The notes under the pieces: generated by a model
What the model was told of the DNA's origin: nothing
Seen by the model: the letters and a program-made list of their open reading frames with translations, nothing else
The model's database searches: none
Assembly: GCA_040902105.1 (NCBI GenBank)
Contig: JBBDXW010000048.1
Coordinates: 1 to 64,000, forward strand
Length of the DNA stretch: 64,000 bases
Origin: IDS-8 sp040902105
GTDB lineage: Bacteria; Pseudomonadota; Gammaproteobacteria; Steroidobacterales; Woeseiaceae
Direction: 5' to 3'
Shown: positions 63,369 to 64,000 of the stretch, in pieces
Position numbering within the stretch: position 1 is the first letter of the stretch
Layout of the letters: the number at the start of each line of letters is the position of its first letter
Program-made: the position numbers and the translations under genes

Positions 63369-64000
63369 TTACGGCAAGCAATCCATGTATTTCTTCAGAT
63401 CCCACTCCGTCACTGTTGCCAGAAAGGTCTCCCATTCGTCACGCTTATAGTCATTAAGAACCTTGTATAGTTCGCCCGGTAGCGCCGATCTTACGGTCTT
63501 GTCTTGCTCCAAAGCATCCAGCGCTTCTCCAAGTGAAATCGGGATCTTGAAGTATTTTTCCTTAACCTCATCCATTACATCATAAATATTACGCTGCTCG
63601 GGCTCTCCCGGATCTGCCTTATCATCGATGCCTTCGCTCATCGTTTTCAGAAGACCTGCACCGAGCAGATAAGGATTGTGGGAAGAATCCACTGTCTTAT
63701 ATTCAAAGCGTCCCGGCGCTGAATTGCGCACACCTGCGGTGCGGTTTTGATATCCCCAGTTGGCGTATACCGGCGCCCAGTAACCTGTATCAAGTAGACG
63801 GCGGTAGGAATTAACGGTCGAACAACCCAGAATGGTGAGGCCGCGCAAATGCTTCAGAATACCACCTAGAGCGTATTTGCCGATTTTCCCCGGCTCACGC
63901 GGATTATCTCCTTCCGGCATAAAGGTATTGTCACCCTCTAAAGCGTAGGTGAATACCTCCTCCATCCCAGGAAAATCAGTATTGCCCAGCTGATTCACCT
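63369..64000 (-). CDS. gmaS: Gamma-glutamylmethylamide synthetase, C-terminal part (type III glutamine synthetase family)
   Basis: The 3' portion (about 210 codons) of a glutamine synthetase-family gene that enters from the right edge. ILGCSTVNSYRRLLDTGYWAPVYANWGYQNRTAGVRNSAPGRFEYKTVDSSHNPYLLGAGLLKTMSEGI shows the conserved NR..aR...... and D.s.NPYL motifs of the glutamine synthetase catalytic domain. GmaS couples methylamine to glutamate with ATP. Position at the head of the mgs-mgd block supports gmaS over ordinary glnA. The N-terminal half and its promoter are outside the window. Confidence 0.9.
   Translation of the reverse strand, partial: VNQLGNTDFPGMEEVFTYALEGDNTFMPEGDNPREPGKIGKYALGGILKHLRGLTILGCSTVNSYRRLLDTGYWAPVYANWGYQNRTAGVRNSAPGRFEYKTVDSSHNPYLLGAGLLKTMSEGIDDKADPGEPEQRNIYDVMDEVKEKYFKIPISLGEALDALEQDKTVRSALPGELYKVLNDYKRDEWETFLATVTEWDLKKYMDCLP

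Noticed and set aside
1..64000. CRISPR array, rRNA operon, prophage or replication origin
   Set aside because: No regularly spaced direct repeats, no rRNA-like sequence, no phage structural genes and no dnaA/parAB context were seen.

Overview
The window is proteobacterial DNA of moderate to high GC, with gammaproteobacterial flavour: adjacent proB and proA, TonB-dependent receptors beside a TPR-sulfotransferase, and an MHS-type MFS carrier. The taxon cannot be fixed from this sequence alone. No rRNA gene, intact tRNA gene or CRISPR array is visible. Decayed IS3-type and integrase-type transposase pieces lie at the left edge, at 3.4-4.4 kb and at 49.7-50.1 kb, so this is a rearranged accessory region.

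Layout. 0.6-3.0 kb: proline biosynthesis (proB, proA). 3.4-4.4 kb: broken insertion sequences. 4.4-12.4 kb: an MHS-family transporter, two paralogous fatty acid desaturases, a PhnD-like binding protein, a YjiH-like membrane protein, a secreted tyrosine-phosphatase/phytase-like protein and an XRE regulator. 12.5-21.7 kb: a collinear peptide-type ABC transporter (binding protein, two permeases, one fused double ATPase) with a tandem DUF427 protein, an ornithine cyclodeaminase-family protein and a histidine ammonia-lyase (HAL) superfamily protein that lacks the MIO-forming serine. 22.2-25.2 kb: formate-tetrahydrofolate ligase and a betaine-homocysteine methyltransferase-like protein. 25.6-33.4 kb: a trimethylamine dehydrogenase operon (tmd, membrane Fe-S oxidoreductase, LRV-repeat protein, etfB, etfA), followed by an unusual Amt-family channel at 33.7 kb. 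35.4-44.2 kb: four long, signal-peptide-bearing, MIO-less members of the HAL superfamily (two tandem on +, two on -) with a lipoprotein methyltransferase between them. 44.6-52.3 kb: a TPR-sulfotransferase and two TonB-dependent receptors. 52.4-64.0 kb, minus strand: a GcvT-like protein and the complete N-methylglutamate pathway (mgdABCD, mgsABC and the 3' part of gmaS), with two unrecognised small genes inside.

How it may fit together. Trimethylamine dehydrogenase passes electrons to EtfAB and probably to the membrane Fe-S oxidoreductase and quinone. Demethylation yields methylamine, which GmaS, MgsABC and MgdABCD convert to glutamate plus folate-bound C1, with Fhs and the GcvT-like protein on the folate side. 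The HAL relatives keep the substrate-carboxylate Arg and the first catalytic Tyr but have lost the MIO triad. The known MIO-free precedent in this superfamily is ergothionase, which eliminates trimethylamine from a trimethylammonium betaine. My central inference is that the window encodes a route that frees trimethylamine from betaine-type substrates, in the periplasm by the four secreted lyases and in the cytosol by the 20.2 kb one. The trimethylamine would then enter, perhaps through the Amt-like channel without twin histidines, and be used as a carbon, nitrogen and energy source. The methylamine enzymology is well supported; the lyase substrate and the link between the two halves are hypotheses.
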